Shown here in pieces: positions 5,785 to 7,254 of a DNA stretch of 7,254 bases. The notes below the pieces were generated by a model. It saw only the letters and a list, made by a program, of their open reading frames with translations, was not told the DNA's origin and searched no databases. The stretch spans positions 1-7,254 of the forward strand of contig CAZPUJ010000480.1 in the NCBI GenBank assembly GCA_964589725.1, read 5' to 3'. Within the stretch, counting starts at the first letter, position 1. Every line of letters starts with the position of its first letter. This DNA is from CAYSHJ01 sp964589725. GTDB lineage: Bacteria > Planctomycetota > Planctomycetia > Planctomycetales > Planctomycetaceae. Made by a program: the position numbers and the translations under genes.

Positions 5785-7254
5785 ATGCATGGTCTTGAAG
5801 AAGTCTCCGGCTCAGCGGCCAATGATTCCGCCGCATCCGGCCCATGGTACAAGGAGTTGAATCGGTATCACTGGTTCGTGCTGTTCGTGTCGGTGTTGGG
5901 CTGGCTGTTCGACACGATGGACCAGCAGTTGTTCAACCTGGCACGTGGCCCGGCGATCGCGGAGCTGCACGGGCCGGTGGAAGCTCAGTGGTACGGCGGG
6001 CTGGCGACGACGATTTTCATGCTGGGCTGGGCGTCGGGCGGGATCATCTTCGGTATCATGGGAGACCGCCTGGGCCGAGCGAAAACGATGGTCATCACGA
6101 TCCTGTTGTATTCGCTCTTCACGGGACTGAGTGCGGCGTCATTCGGATATTGGGACTTCGTGTTCTATCGATTCCTGACGGGACTGGGGGTCGGCGGCGA
6201 ATTCGCCGTCGGCGTGGCGTTGGTGGCGGAGGTCATGCCGGATCGAGCGCGGCCTCACGCGTTGGGCTGGCTGCAAGCTTGCTCGGCGATCGGGAATATC
6301 ACCGCGGCGTTCGTCAGCATGGGACTGGCTCCGCTCGAAGCGGCCGGAGCACTCGGCGAATGGAAGCCGTGGCGGTACATGTTCCTGGTCGGTGCGTTGC
6401 CGGCGCTGTTGGCGTTGTTCGTCCGCCGCCGCCTGCAAGAGCCGGAAAAGTGGAAAGCTCTTCGTGCTGACAAAACGCAAAAGTTGGGTTCGATTCGCGA
6501 GCTGCTGGGCGTCCCATTTCTGCGCCGCCGGGCGATCGTCGGTTTGATCTTGGCCACTTCGGGAGTTGTCGGCTTGTGGGGCATCGGCTTCTTCAGCTTT
6601 GAGCTGGTGCGGACCGTGTTCCGGCAGACGTTTGAGGCGGACGCTCGCGCTAATGGCGAGGACAAAGTCGATCAGGAATTCATTCGCGCGATCCTGCAAG
6701 ACCCCAAGCTGTTGGAGACAGCTGCGGCAAAGCTGACCTCGCCGAACGCGATGGTCACGCCCGAGGCGAAAGCTCTGTATGGAGCCGCGCTCAAGATGCG
6801 AAAGACCGGAGAATCTTTGTCGCTCGATAGCGCATTGAAGTTCCTCGATGACGACCCCAAGCGTCCACAATCGCCTGCCGACCGGCAGAGCCGTGAGAAG
6901 TTCGTCGGCGAGCCGTCGTCTGACACTCCCGCAGCGGTGCCGCACTTGGACGACATCGCAAAACGCAATAAGGCGATGGAAGGCCGGCTGACGTGGTGGG
7001 CCGGCGTGAACGGCTTGTTGTTCAACATCGGCGCGTTCTTGGGCATCTACAGCTTTGCCAAGATCACGCACCGCATCGGCCGCAAGCCGGCTTTCGCGAT
7101 CTCCTTCGTGATGGCGTTGCTGGCGACCGCGTTCGCGTTTTCGTCGCTGAAGGTCTTCACGGACATCTACTGGATGGTGCCGATCATGGGCTTCTGCCAG
7201 ATCTCGCTGTTCGGCGGGTACGCGATCTACTTCCCAGAACTGTTTCCGACTCGG
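5785..7254 (+). CDS. Major facilitator superfamily transporter with a long TM7-TM8 insertion (3' end outside window)
   Basis: The frame from ATG 5785 is open to the last base, giving 490 residues of an incomplete protein. GAAGGA at 5773-5778, six bases before the ATG, supports the start. Hydrophobic segments fit TM1 (about 30-50), TM2 (70-92), TM3 (102-120), TM4 (124-148), TM5 (160-182), TM6 (197-213), TM7 (249-275), TM8 (404-425), TM9 (434-453) and TM10 (461-485). Motif A is GDRLGR at 93-98, its second-half counterpart is HRIGRK at 429-434, and RFLTGLGVGGE at 129-139 and YFPELFPTR at the end match sugar/organic-acid MFS carriers. It probably moves a small organic solute across the inner membrane, possibly with protons; the substrate is unknown. 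Residues about 276-403 form a charged loop far longer than normal. Co-transcription with argG and the GIY-YIG gene is possible, but the gap is 109 bases. Confidence 0.88.
   Translation, partial: MHGLEEVSGSAANDSAASGPWYKELNRYHWFVLFVSVLGWLFDTMDQQLFNLARGPAIAELHGPVEAQWYGGLATTIFMLGWASGGIIFGIMGDRLGRAKTMVITILLYSLFTGLSAASFGYWDFVFYRFLTGLGVGGEFAVGVALVAEVMPDRARPHALGWLQACSAIGNITAAFVSMGLAPLEAAGALGEWKPWRYMFLVGALPALLALFVRRRLQEPEKWKALRADKTQKLGSIRELLGVPFLRRRAIVGLILATSGVVGLWGIGFFSFELVRTVFRQTFEADARANGEDKVDQEFIRAILQDPKLLETAAAKLTSPNAMVTPEAKALYGAALKMRKTGESLSLDSALKFLDDDPKRPQSPADRQSREKFVGEPSSDTPAAVPHLDDIAKRNKAMEGRLTWWAGVNGLLFNIGAFLGIYSFAKITHRIGRKPAFAISFVMALLATAFAFSSLKVFTDIYWMVPIMGFCQISLFGGYAIYFPELFPTR

Noticed and set aside
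5844..6470. A 208-codon plus-strand open frame inside the transporter region
   Set aside because: Gly/Arg-rich out-of-frame shadow. The frame starting at 5785 encodes clear MFS motifs and is open to the window edge.
6139..7071. A 310-codon minus-strand open frame opposite the transporter
   Set aside because: Antisense shadow of the MFS gene in GC-rich DNA; composition rich in Gln, Arg and His, with no family resemblance.

Overview
The window most likely comes from a planctomycete (Planctomycetota) chromosome. This is inferred from three things: a C-terminal piece of a planctomycete-style PQQ-like beta-propeller protein, an exported GIY-YIG protein of a kind I associate with this phylum, and dense small palindromic repeats between genes. 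Base composition is GC-rich. No rRNA, tRNA, CRISPR array, transposase or phage gene was seen.

Layout, left to right. Positions 1-324 hold the 3' end of a beta-propeller gene. Positions 325-937 are a gene-free stretch built around a nested set of palindromic repeats (354-757): two inverted copies of a three-hairpin element (here called A) that appear to sit inside the hairpin loop of a second, smaller repeat family (here called B). Positions 938-1594 encode a FkbM-like SAM-dependent methyltransferase, interrupted by an in-frame TAG. Sixty further codons in the same frame (1595-1774) look like its original C-terminus. A second inverted pair of B repeats (1795-1909) lies between this gene and a convergent YheT-type alpha/beta hydrolase on the minus strand (1938-2951).

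Positions 2952-3446 contain no gene I can support. They hold a third type of palindrome (C, 3091-3111) and an AT-rich hairpin just before argG. Then come argG (argininosuccinate synthase, 3447-4661), a probably exported GIY-YIG protein with a duplicated helical domain (4698-5675), and a major facilitator superfamily transporter (from 5785, running off the right edge) with an unusually long insertion between its TM7 and TM8.

The argG and GIY-YIG genes are 36 bases apart on one strand and are probably co-transcribed; the transporter could be a third member. The other genes look like independent housekeeping or accessory genes without a shared pathway. I found no clear new defence or biosynthetic system. 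The most interesting signals are the nested repeats with compensatory base changes, the interrupted methyltransferase, the 76-residue duplication in the GIY-YIG protein, and the transporter insertion.
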